Assembly (NCBI RefSeq): GCF_001640805.2
Contig: NC_066833.1
Coordinates: 7,086,814 to 7,150,813 of the forward strand
Direction: 5' to 3'
Source of the DNA: Lates calcarifer
Taxonomy: Eukaryota > Chordata > Actinopteri > Centropomidae
DNA length: 64,000 nucleotides
The position numbers and the translations under genes are program-made. The notes beneath the pieces were generated by a model. It saw nothing but the letters and a program-made list of their open reading frames with translations, had not been told where the DNA came from and did not search any database. Shown in pieces: positions 11,590 to 21,715 of this stretch. Positions within the stretch are counted from its first letter, which is position 1. Each line of letters begins with the position of its first letter.

Positions 11590-12641
11590 CCTCATTTTAA
11601 GAAGAGGGAAAGCCTAACCGCTTGTTGTAATGTTTTGTGAAATGTTGTAGTGCTTTCTGAAATATTGTAGTGCTTTGACCATCAGGGCCACCGCACCAGA
11701 TCGCAGGAACTGTATTTTTTTGATATGGGTAAAATGTGTCACAACATAAAATTATAGATGAAGCACTGTGGTTTCGCAGAGATGTCCCAGACTAATAATC
11801 ATATGCTTCAGATGTAAGGGAATATAGTTGTTTGGTACAGACTGCAGCAAAAATCATAAAATGCACAAAAATCATCATCATTTTTATATTCCTTTCAGTG
11901 AAAAGTAAATTCAAAAATTCCCGCTAAAATTAATCGCAGTCTCAATATACTGTTCAGGAGACGAACAGTTCAGCTCGGAAAGTCACATTACAGGGAAGTA
12001 TGTTGTGCTTCTCCTAAATGGTACTTTTGTTCTACCACAGTATCTAGTAACTCGTTACACACTTTTGATTAAGTCACAAAGTTCTGAACTTTCATTTCCT
12101 TTTACAAACAGATAGCTGAGCAGATTCGTTTCTGTAGCTCTGAATCTTGCCGTGTGAAGAACAATAAATGCAACAATGACCGTATGAATGAAACTAAAAG
12201 CTGCAGAGCTTTAAGGTGGGCTCGAAAGAAAGGTTAAGTTGGCTGGTCAGGTCTGGTTCCCCTGTGTTTACCGTTTGCACTGGACGTTAGTTATGGCTCA
12301 GACACAGGGGAGGGAACCACTTCAGCTACACAGGCGATCGTTAACCAGAAAACCGCTCTCTGTAAGCGGTTACATATATGATTTTACCTGCGCCACAGAA
12401 ACTGCAGCCCACCCACAGGCATTAATGCTAGCTAGTCAAATCCGAGCACCAAGTTCAGTCAGGGGCTGTCAACTTTGCCTCCTGCAAGGACAAGGCTAAG
12501 AGACGCGGTGAAGAGTGATTTGGATTTTTTTTTTCCCTCCTGAATCTCTAAACGGACACAAACACCCTCCATTGCTGACGGAAATGTCACAGAAAGCCGC
12601 TGCAGATTTACACGAAACACAAAAAGGTTCCTTTAACTCAC

Positions 12642-12662
12642 CAGCAACACCAACACGAACAT
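12642..12662 (-). CDS. pdia5: pdia5 exon 1, coding part (start of signal peptide)
   Basis: On the minus strand, the ATG at 12662 opens MFVLVLL and runs into a GTGAGT donor (12636-12641). Splicing to exon 2 at 867 keeps phase 0 and gives MFVLVLL joined to VWLLPVLEAV, a textbook hydrophobic ER signal peptide just before KVSPLIEKV. Neither exon makes a signal peptide alone, which supports both calls. An in-frame ATG 15 codons upstream (12707, MASWNRYRSRIREAK) would add a basic leader. I prefer the downstream ATG because the hydrophobic core then begins at once, as in known PDIA5 proteins. The 5' untranslated region extends above 12662 into GC-rich DNA; its start is not determined. The short first coding exon explains why no long open frame marks this gene. 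Confidence 0.8.
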
Positions 12663-12717
12663 TTTCGCCTCTCGAATCCGACTCCTGTAGCGGTTCCAAG
12701 AGGCCATGATGCCGTTG

Positions 12718-12725
12718 CCACGTCT
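12718..12725 (-). promoter_or_regulatory. ATF6/UPRE-like core
   Basis: The minus strand reads AGACGTGG, one base from the TGACGTGG core bound by ATF6/XBP1 in unfolded-protein-response promoters. PDIA5 is an ER folding enzyme, so such control is reasonable. The site lies only about 55 bases upstream of the ATG and may be inside the 5' UTR. A match of 7 in 8 is expected by chance fairly often. Confidence 0.25.
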
Positions 12726-12779
12726 GGATACGCAGGCGCAATCGGTTTTCCACGGATTCTTGGGCACGGCGCAGGGCTC

Positions 12780-12795
12780 CATGGGAAACGTAGTT
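12780..12795 (-). promoter_or_regulatory. ZNF143/Staf-like promoter motif
   Basis: The minus strand reads AACTACGTTTCCCATG, close to the ACTACAATTCCCA core of ZNF143 sites that often sit near start sites of housekeeping and bidirectional vertebrate promoters. It is about 120 bases upstream of the pdia5 ATG. Confidence 0.4.
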
Positions 12796-13744
12796 TTGAG
12801 GGAGGTGGTGCACCTGCCGCCTCCACCCCTCTTCCAACCAGCTTGAGATCGCTTGTACCATGTTATTAGGGTGGTGATGAGTGTTGGTACTATAGTCTAC
12901 ATGATTTCGTTTTTATCAGCAAGATGCAGCCATATTGCAAGACAATTAATTACACAAGAGGGCAATTAGTAAATTGGCTTGTGATTGAATGGCTCTTAAT
13001 TAGCTATTTATCAATTCGACTTCCTTTAGAATATTTGGTTTTTATTATAGCTGCGAAGCATCTGATTTATGGAGCGTTTGAACCAATAGCCCTACAACGA
13101 AGTAAATGCATAGAAATGGATAATGAATTCAAGGTAAAAAAATAATAACAAATAAATAAATAAAAATTTAAAAATTTAAAAAAAAAATACAATGTAGCCT
13201 ACAGAAATAAATAAATTCCGCTACGAAAGGTTCATATTTGAAAATAGTGGGAAGAATAGGACAGAAATCAAGTTTCGTTCTATTGTATCCAACTGAGGTA
13301 AAGAGAAAGAAAACAAAAATGGCTGATAGAATAGAATGATTAGGTCCAGGGTATAGCCATTAGATGTATAATGTTTGAGTTTCACTGTTTACTTTGGACA
13401 AAACAACAGAATAGCTCATAAATAAATAAATAAAACACAAATGCCCATAGGAGTTATATTGCCAGGTTACCCCGCACACAGGCTCACAACAGGTACTGTG
13501 TCCCACAGAACACAACAACATGTAGGGCAAATCTTTCCCAGAAGCCCTCCTGCCTCTCTCAGGTCCAAGCTGTGATTCACTCTTAAAACACTGCCTGCTC
13601 TTGCTCTGGACAGCCGCGCTGTTGCGACACTTCCTCCCTATTGCGCTTGCAAATCGGCCCCATCTTTGCCTTCTCTCCCTCCCTCCTCACTCTACCCCAC
13701 AACCCCCACACCCCCACCCCCTTAGGCTGGTGGTATCGTCCGAC

Positions 13745-13930
13745 AATCAAGGAGAGAGGGAGCGCAGTTGTCTGCTGCAGGTCGATCGGAGAGGGACGCG
13801 CATAGCGACTGAAGACACAACATTAGACCCCGTGTCTGTTTTGTCTCTACTGTTCAAAGTGCGAATCTGATTTTCTCCTTATCGTTGCCTGGCATTGTCA
13901 TAAACTTGGGGAATACTAACATCTGCGAAG
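13745..13930 (+). other. Probable 5' untranslated first exon of the plus-strand gene (candidate sema5b)
   Basis: This is CpG-containing sequence after a pyrimidine-rich stretch, ending CTGCGAAG against GTAAGAGG, a near-consensus splice donor at 13931. The start is not determined and 13745 is only where the composition changes. No long reading frame with recognisable protein runs through it, so it is best read as a leader exon. It is transcribed away from pdia5. In mammals the gene in this position and orientation is SEMA5B (a semaphorin with thrombospondin repeats, acting in axon guidance). The exon itself carries no sema5b-specific sequence, so the gene name is an inference from neighbourhood. 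Confidence 0.5.
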
Positions 13931-14199
13931 GTAAGAGGAAAATCACTTTTTCTTTTTTTTCTTCGTCAAAATACCTGAAACGACTGATACAAAAGCACTT
14001 TTTAGGTGTGTTGTACACCAATTCGCAGCCTGTAGTCGCGTCAGATCTGCCCTTACAGGCGAAATTGATGTTGTTTGACTTTGATTGAGGTCCTGGATTT
14101 TGCACTGGAGACAAAGGCAAACACAATACCCTGCTTTAGCCTGAGTAACCTGCTTCGGTAAAATAAAAAAAATTTCACCCTCCATCACCAACGGATTGG

Positions 14200-16058
14200 C
14201 TAAACGAGAGCTTTATTCAGCCATGCGGTGAGGTCCGTTTTTCTCTGGACCAAATTTCCATCACAGCAGTGTTTGAGTAATGTGGCGATTTTTATTGTAA
14301 ATGCCAAACACTTTTCTATCTCTTTTCCCACTTTGATTGTTTGAGGCGAAGTTTTTTGTCCGTTGATAATGCATATGTTTTTCAGACAGTTAGCAGTTCC
14401 TTTATGCCACGCCAGCTTTACTTTCCACTCACGTTTCATCCCAGGATCAGAGGAGCATTTGTGGGCTGCCGGAGCTGCCTGTGTCTGCCACATTAGCACT
14501 GTCTCAAACTAACTTTGTGCTGCACGGTGCCCTGTACTCTTGGTAATGACCAGATGTGAACTTTTAAACATAATTCCAAGGGGAAAATTCACTGATATCA
14601 TCTCTCGGGAAATGGGGGTCATCTAAGAGTTGTGCGTTTCAATTGCAGTTTTTTTTTTTCTCATATTGACCATTTTTAAACGTGGTAACCTAATTTGGTC
14701 CAGACATGTGACGTAAAACTAACCGTTTTGTTGCCCCTTTCCCAAGTTTGCAAGTCAACTTCGTTGACCGACTTGACCGGCTATCCACAGTGGCCTAACT
14801 GCTTATCAATTCCAGTTTTAAGATTGACTTTTGCGTGCGGAATGTGCAGCCCTTGCGCAAAACATTACGAGTGATTTACTGTCTCTTATCCTTTCCAAAT
14901 CTGAGCAAACGTTTTTGGGACTAATTCTGCATGAAAACATTCAAAGTCAGCTCAGAGTCATTATTCATGAGCTTGTCACTTAGACGAATTGCTTCTCCAT
15001 TTCTCCAGCTTACAGAGACTCCAGATCGGTTTCATTTTAAATTCTAAAGAGGGATAAGTGTCCAGCAGAAAGCTTCCCAGAGTGGGGAAGAACAAATAAG
15101 TACAGTATTATAAAATAGAACATTTCCTTCTTGCATGCATTTAAATCGATTATTCTGAAATGCATTGTTAGAGCGGGAGGTTGTTGCAGAGCAACAGAGG
15201 GCAGTGTTGAGCAGCGCTTTACAGCTGTGACAACACCTTGCCAGGTGAAGCTTGCTGCAAGTGCGGGACTATCTGCTGTGCTCTCCATAAACCAACAGAG
15301 ACATACATGGTACTGCAGACCAGGTTGTTTGTTTGCTGAAGCAAAGGTGCAGCACTATTTCAAGCTTGGACAAATTAAAACATATGAGCACAGTAATTTA
15401 ATGAATAATCGCTTTTTGATTTTTTTTCTAAATTGTATTTTATTTTTTCTTTTGTTATTTTTTGCTTTAGGTGATCGAATATCAAGCACTTTACATTAAA
15501 CAGCTTTCAGAGATATTATGTCCAAAGCTTTTTGAGGCTTGAGATATTACACTCACTGTACTAAATTTATCAAACATTCACTTGAAAGCGATTTTCAGTT
15601 GGCACAACTCTTGTTTTTACTTTGTTCATTAATCAACACATGTGAAAGTCCCATATCTCCCCCATCTTTTGATTGATATTCATATATTCTTACAGGTTTT
15701 GTCAGGCCCACATGCTTGTCTTATGGATGATTAACGCTTTTGTTATTTGAAGAGCTGTTTTAGTATCCTGGGTCAGTCCATTCAAATGGAAAATAGGTTT
15801 TCATCTTTGATGAACTTATGAGGGCTCTTGACAGCTCCTGGTGGGAGGAACCAGACCAGCAGAGCAAAAGAGATCCAAAACAAAACACAAACTGGATGGA
15901 CCCCCCCAAAAAACTCCTCTCAGACCATCTCTATATTCACTCTCTCCTTGATGTCTTTGTAGTTACAGTGTGTGAAAGTGTTTTGTTTTTGATTATATGT
16001 AAGGGTCTGTATCTTCGTGGCATCTGATCTCGACATGAATAATTCATTTTCATTAACA
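14200..16058. other. Intronic sequence, no element recognised
   Basis: This is unique-looking sequence just downstream of the putative first exon, less AT-rich than most of the window. Its position makes enhancers plausible, but I can identify no specific site and no coding exon. Confidence 0.4.
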
Positions 16059-16071
16059 AATATGATAGGTG

Positions 16072-16351
16072 GGCGGCATGGAGGTGCAGTGGTTAGCACT
16101 GTTGCCTCACAGCAAGAAGGTTCCAGGTTTTTTTGTGTGGAGTTTGCAGTTTCTGTGCCTTCCCTGGTACTTCGGCTGCCTCCCACAGTCCAAAGACATG
16201 CATGTTAGGTGGTAACTCTAAATTGCCCATAGGTGTGAATGTGTGGACTGGCGATCTGTCCAGGGTGTACCCTGCCTCTTGCCCAATGTCAGCAGGGATA
16301 GGCTCCAGCCCACTGTGACCCTTAACGGATAAGTGGTATAGATAATGAATG
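16072..16351 (+). mobile_element. SINE-like retroelement with perfect 13-bp target duplication
   Basis: This 280-bp element starts GGCGGCATGGAGGTGCAGTG. It has a tRNA-like promoter region (GTGCAGTGGTTAGCACTG, with a damaged B-box zone near GGTTCCAGG) and an extended 3' body (CTAAATTGCCCATAGG, CTGTCCAGGGTGTACC, GGGATAGGCTCCAGCCC). It ends with AACGGATAAGTGGTATAGATAATGAATG. The 13-bp direct repeat AATATGATAGGTG flanks it exactly (16059-16071 and 16352-16364), proving retroposition by target-primed reverse transcription. A perfect duplication suggests a fairly young insertion. Several bases look deleted in the promoter zone compared with the family as I remember it. Confidence 0.85.
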
Positions 16352-18319
16352 AATATGATAGGTGTGGAGTAGATGAGCTGACAGCCTCTTTATAAAATTT
16401 TTAATGATGCATATTTAAACTGTTCTATGTGGGTTACTTTTGTTGTTGGGCATCATTTGAGAGGGGACAAAGGGATGTAAAAATTTAATGTCTGCAGAAC
16501 TTGATCTGTCCTCTCCTCTGTCCAATATTACCCCTCTAAGAAAAAAAAACAGGATGAGGGTCTTACCTCCATGAGTGTGTGTCTGTCCAAAGAGATAACA
16601 AACAGATACAGATAACAAGTAAGATTCAGTCTGGTCTGAGGTCACTTACTTCATAAAAGAAAAAAAACTAAAAACTAGAAAATAAGTTTGAAGAAAAAAT
16701 AACTTGTTTTCCTAGTGTTGACAGACTGTTTTTTTTTTTTTCATTTCAAGGTGCAGATTTTCACCCACCCATAACCAAGGTGGAAAATGGAGAGTGACAA
16801 CTTTTACAGCATGATATTTTTACTCTTCAGCTGTTTGGCTTTTCATGCATGTTAAACAAGTGCTACAGGATATTTGTCAGCACTGATATGAACCAAACCT
16901 CAGTTTATTTATGTGCTGAAACACCTCACACACTTTAAGAAAAAAAAAGAAAGAAAGAAAAGAAAGAAAAAAGATGCATTTCCACTCTTTGAAACCTGGG
17001 ACGGATGCTCTAAGAGCTGCTGTGAGGCAATGAGTGGCTAGCTGAGACGTGCTCTGCTGACCGTTGATCTTGATTTTGCTTCTTTTTACAAAGCCTGAGT
17101 CTGGTATCTGAAAGTGAAGCAGAGAGAGTTCAGACTTTTAAAGTGGCTTTCTTAAGCAGGATTCGCATGGTAAATAGGTCAGGGGACACTGAGGAAAAAT
17201 GTCGAGAGAGCAGAAAACATACCATGTTTTTGTTAAGATGTTTCTAGACAAGAGGAGACACAGAGAGATGCTTCCTTAAAGTGGCTCTATATATTCTGAA
17301 CACTACAGCCACATTGGAGTGTCTGTTACTTTGTGTTATGTAAATATAATGCCAGATTTGAAATCACAGCTTCAGGCGTTGTGACTTGTGGTGGCAGCCC
17401 TCGCCTCAATATTCACCGTGGTCTTTATACTCAGAATACAAAGCTTTGCTGCCTTGTCACCTGAATGTGATTATGTTGTCCCACAGTGCTGACATAAATG
17501 TTGCCATTTTCCATTCACAAGCTCTCCGAAGCCTGATTGAGGTCCTGTGCCTGAGTACACCTCGTTTTACTTGAAAAGAAATCATTCTACAGCTATGTGA
17601 TGACTTGTGCAGAAACATGCAAATTTTGGCTGAGGTTCGATTTTCTTTTTTCCTTTTCTTTTGGTAGGCTGATGTGAGCATTCTGTGGCCAATTTTACTA
17701 GGGAACTGTGGCTTGACATAAAATTTGCCTCACTCCAGCAGCACCCTGAGGAGAATCTGCCTTCAACTTTAGTTCAGTCTTTTGTTCCTGACAGAGGAGG
17801 TTGGATAGAGAATGTGCACTTGGGATAACCAGACAGTTTGAGCTGTCAGCAGAGGGAGGCCAGCAGTCTGCGTGGTGCAGTCTGAGCCAGTGGGTGGAAA
17901 TGAATAATTCCGCAATATCTGTCTGGGTCCCCTCAGCCTCCCAGGATATCATTGTTTCTGAATGCAGAATGCACATGCCGTGGCCTTCTCTTGCAGTGTC
18001 TGTCTGTTTGTAACCTGGTCTCTCTCTGCCTTGACACACAACCTCGCCGTCTGTGAAATCTGATATGGCTGCAGCGTCTCTGCACTCTGTCTGCAACCCT
18101 GCTAATGAATGGGTGATGCGACCCAACAGTCTCAATTTGTCTCTGGAACTTTATCATCATTGTTTACCCTCCTTTTCCCTGTGTTTTTATTACTGTGCCT
18201 CTGCAAATAGGGAGAACAGAGATAATAAGGGCAAGCAGTCTGTCAGGCAGAAAAATTAGCTAGAGAGAAAAAAATTCCACTCAGGAAGTTGTTTTTGTGG
18301 TATTTAGTGTAGTTCTAAA
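16352..18319. other. Intronic sequence, simple repeats only
   Basis: It contains a polypurine GAAA/A-rich run at about 16936-16974 and T- and A-runs near 16729 and 16541. No gene or transposon was recognised. Confidence 0.45.
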
Positions 18320-18612
18320 ATGGTTATTTGATTAATCAATAAGTTGATCATTTTTTAATTTTGAGAATCAATCATGCATTGTCAAAAATGTGTTGTTTCT
18401 ATGTGTTCTTTCTCTGTTTAATATAATTGTAAATTGAATTTCTTTGGGTGTGGACTATTGGTTGGTCAGAACAAGCATTTTGAAGATGGGCTCCAGGAGT
18501 TTGTGATGCAGAATTTTATAGATATTATAGACTGAATAATTAATTGAAGTGAATTAAAAACAAGCAAATAACAGATTAATTGGTAACAAAATTGTGTTTT
18601 TTTGCAGCCCTG
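18320..18612 (+). mobile_element. hAT-family element (best-preserved length in the window)
   Basis: It starts GTTATTTGATTAATCAATAAG. It contains GTAAATTGAATTTCTTTGGG, GTGGACTATTGGTTGGTC and AGAACAAGCATTTTGAAGA in family order, and ends TTTTTGCAGCCCTGA, the decayed CAGCCCTA terminus of the hAT group. It is non-coding. The left TAGGGCTG is not recognisable. Confidence 0.75.
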
Positions 18613-19659
18613 ATTTCTCTTGCAGCCTGTGCTTGAAAATCATCAAGAACATACAGTAGCACTGTGTTTCTCCTTTATTAGTCATTTGAAGGACAGTTTT
18701 AAAACTGATGGTCTTTTCCTTACAGTGTCAAACTGTTCAGTGTTTTTCTTCTTTTCACACATTCTTCATTTTTCCCCTCTTGGTATTAGGTGAGGTGTTG
18801 TGTGCAAGCATGCGCTCATATGTGCATGTGCGCATGCGTGCATGTCTGAGTAATTAGATTTTTCTCTTTGTAATGCGTGTGAAGCGGACGTGAAGGCATG
18901 TGCCTTTTCTCTCCTGTTCCTCCTCTGTTCAGCCCCAGCAAGGTCTGAGCAGGATGAGAATAAAAGGGGCGCAAGAGGAGGAGAAAGTGCTCCCACAGTT
19001 GATTTGGCCATTGTGGGGGAAGGAACACTATTCCCATTGATGCTCTGGACGCATGGCTGAAACCCCCAGAAGCTTTAGGATGGGAGCTTATTCAGGGCTT
19101 GTTATGACCTGGAGGACTGGGTTGGAAGATGGGTGTTGAGCCCATTGTAGGGACGGTGGGAACATTGTCCCTGCTCCACTGCTTTAATACCACTCTGAAC
19201 CACTGGCTCTGTGAGCTCTCAGGTTGTCTGTTTTTCCTTTGCAAGACACTAGAGAGGTCTCATATGTTAGAGGTCTCATGAATTTTCAAAGTCCTCAAAG
19301 AGATCTGAGAAACATTTTCCTGGAGTCTCACAGAGAATCTATTGTGATTTTAATTCAATTTATAGATTGATATAGTTAAGGGTTGAGCTGGGCTTTGTAT
19401 CAGTATAACGGCAATATACTGTTACGCAGCTTGACATCCTTTTGAACTTTGTAATATGGTGGAGTAGTTTTAAGTTTAATAGTTGTGCAAACACAAAGTG
19501 CATATTGAGTAACAAAACTGGCTGTTCAAACTTATTAAAACCGTATATGTTTATCTTTTCTTACAAATGTCACTTTAGATGCAAAGTGATGTTGTTATAT
19601 CACTACAGAAACTTTTAAAAGGGAGATCAGTATTCAGGTCATGGTCCTACCAACAGTCA

Positions 19660-19768
19660 AACAAGACAAATCTATTTCATTTATAATCTGTACAGCATCC
19701 TCTATCCTCAGACTCTCAGTTCAGAGAGGGAAAAACTCCCCCCTAAAAATCCTTTAACGGGGAACAGT
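19660..19768 (-). mobile_element. Fragment of a fish LINE 3' untranslated region
   Basis: ACAGCATCCTCTATCCTCAGAC, then GAGAGGGAAAAACTCCCCCC and TCCTTTAACGGGGAAC, match a 3' UTR block I associate with an abundant fish LINE. By analogy it resembles the AAGGAAAAACTTCC zone in the L2 element at 48960-49000. Only about 110 bp remain. Confidence 0.4.
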
Positions 19769-20256
19769 CAACATTGCTTTATTTTATCCATGAATGCAGT
19801 ACTTCTTTAACCTCAAGCAAGTAGTTTTAGTTACCTGAACTTAACCAGACGGGTCATCTTGGAGGGTACTGGCAACATATGAGTACTTGTTTCAAATTTC
19901 TGTGTGTATGTGGAATTACTAAGTATAATGAACTACAGGTGTTGATATGATCTGCAATCACCAATAGTTATATTGATTGTCACATCAAAACAATATAAAG
20001 ACAGGTGACAAATTAATGGAAAAAAACACAGATTGTGTGTGAGGTGTTGCTCCATCATGAGCCTCTAGAATAGCTTTAGTGGTCCTTGTCATATTCCAAG
20101 TCTGAACTCCACTAGAGGGATGAACACTATTATTCAAAAACATATTCCCTCATTTAGAGTCTTGATGATAGTGATAGTGGGCTGTTGAACACTTCAAAAT
20201 CTCTCATAGCTGTTTCTTGATATATAGTTATATAGTTATACCGGAGGAGAGGACTA

Positions 20257-20520
20257 GGGCTAGCCTCCCTGCCAGCAAAGCTACCATTGGCTGGGAGTTG
20301 GCAGGCAGTCCATAATTTGGACTGACTTTCAAACGTCTGTCCATCTATGATTTACAGAGACAATGCTCGTCGGAGCTTTTCATATACTTCATGTGGCGAC
20401 TTTTCAGCCTGTCTCCCCTTTTAATATATATATATTTTTTTTGCTGTTCTTGGGAGGGCTGGGGGTCCTGGTGGGTGGGCCACCCTGCCAAGACAGTGAT
20501 AGGGGAAACTCAGTTTTGTT
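20257..20520. mobile_element. hAT-like non-autonomous repeat remnant, copy 2
   Basis: It shares end blocks with 150-455: GCTAGCCTCCCTGCCAGCAA on the left and CCCTGCCAAGACAGTG with ATAGGGGAAACTC on the right. The middle is diverged and carries its own T-rich and (TA)n stretch. It is non-coding. Confidence 0.5.
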
Positions 20521-20643
20521 GAGATGAGATCTGGTGACCGCGAAGGCTGTAGAATTCACATTGTTGTCATACCATGATTCTTCATGGTCCCTACGGAAGT
20601 AGGCTATCTGCATTTGTTATGTCTCTCCCTCCATTCATTCAGT

Positions 20644-20697
20644 TAAAAAAAAAAAAAATAATAATAAAAATATATATATATATACATATATATATTG
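20644..20697. repeat. A-run with (TAA)n and (TA)n microsatellite
   Basis: A-homopolymer, ATAATAATAA and a (TA)n tract broken once by ACA; simple sequence only. Confidence 0.9.
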
Positions 20698-21639
20698 TGA
20701 TAAATGAACAAATACTTCAGTATACAGTGTTGTACAGTGTCTTTCTGCTTTGAAATTACACTACAGGGGATGACTTTAACTTATATCCTTTAAAGATCAC
20801 TCGCCATTGTAACCACTGGCCTGGGAACATTTTAATTTGGCAAATAACCGTAAAAAATGTACATTCATTATGAAGAAAATGTTTTTTTTGCTCTCTGCCT
20901 CTTCAAACACAACTTGTGTGAGGCACTGTTTTCATGGGGGTCAAAGCTGGTGCAACACTCTGCTATTTGACCCTTGAAGAGTGGAGAAACCCAACAATAA
21001 ACAAATGCTTATGAGAATAATTATTATGCACTTTCTGTTTGCCCACCATTGTCAGCAGACAGTATATTTAGCCAGCCCAGCATTGTGATTGTGCTACCAT
21101 AGCTACAATACTAATAGCAGATCTCCTGATTGATGACACATCAAAAAAGATAACATGCCATTTCCTACACTGTGTGAGCATTTTGCTGTGACACCTCGGC
21201 TAGCAAAAAAACTGTTAGCCGGCTTTTAGCCAGTATCATGCGTTGTTGACCATCAGGTGAAAACAAAATGTCCGGTGGAAAATATGCCAAATTATTGTAT
21301 AGTCTGTTGTGTGACGTATAAAATATGTTGACAACTGAAAGGATAACTTGTTTTGGACTTTGATGCGGACAAGTGCACCATGCAGCAGGTATTGACGGTG
21401 TCTGGGTTCACTGTTGATCAATACTCCACCGACTCCAACATGTCTAAGCAGACATCCCTGGGAGAGTTCAGTCGTGTGGACTATTTTAAATAAATTATAT
21501 TTGTTGGGTCATAACGTTTGTGCTTTATTTATTTATTGTTGTTTAAATGTAAGCTGTTATATGGCTGTTTAAAACATAAACAAACAAGTAAAGTGTGAAT
21601 GCAGACCACATGGAAAAAATACCATTTATCGCAGCTCAA

Positions 21640-21715
21640 GCAGTCTTTGTGATATGCATATTGCACATGTTGATATCAGGATAACGATACATTTTCAATG
21701 TATTGTGCAACTCTA
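21640..21715 (+). mobile_element. Solo right end of a hAT-like element
   Basis: GATATGCATATTGCACATG, GATATCAGGATAACGATACA and ATTGTGCAACTCTAG resemble the right arm of hAT elements ending in GTGCAGCCCTA. No matching left arm was found, and the terminus is decayed. Confidence 0.4.

Larger units (their letters stand above)
868..12641 (-). other. pdia5: pdia5 intron 1 (11.8 kb)
   Basis: This is the intron between the 21-nt coding part of exon 1 and exon 2. Its donor is GTGAGT (12636-12641, minus) and its acceptor CAG is next to 867. It contains a 63-bp duplicated block, a hAT element with target duplication (2790-3852), a hAT-family fragment (8262-8505), a tandem-unit repeat (8715-10115), another hAT fragment (11210-11335) and a SINE-tail/hairpin patch (11484-11589). 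I see no further coding exon. Confidence 0.75.
12663..13740. promoter_or_regulatory. Divergent promoter interval between pdia5 and the plus-strand gene
   Basis: About 1.1 kb separate the pdia5 start (minus strand) from the probable first exon of the plus-strand unit. The pdia5 side (12660-12860) is GC- and CpG-richer than its surroundings and holds ZNF143-like and ATF6-like motifs. The middle (12900-13450) is very AT-rich with A-runs and (AAAT)n. The plus side (13600-13830) is pyrimidine-rich and then CpG-containing. No TATA box was convincing on either side. Head-to-head PDIA5 and SEMA5B is the mammalian arrangement as I remember it. Confidence 0.55.

Noticed and set aside
12738..12755. ERSE-like arrangement GCAAT..CCACG
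   Set aside because: The spacing is 7 instead of 9 and the CCAAT half is changed, so it does not meet the ER-stress element consensus.
12496..12861. 121-codon minus-strand frame over the pdia5 promoter
   Set aside because: It is in a different frame from the pdia5 start (MFVLVLL) and has no recognisable protein content; the GC-rich promoter explains its length.
17698..18135. 145-codon minus-strand frame
   Set aside because: Overlapped by open frames on the other strand, no recognisable motif, and unremarkable composition; most likely chance.
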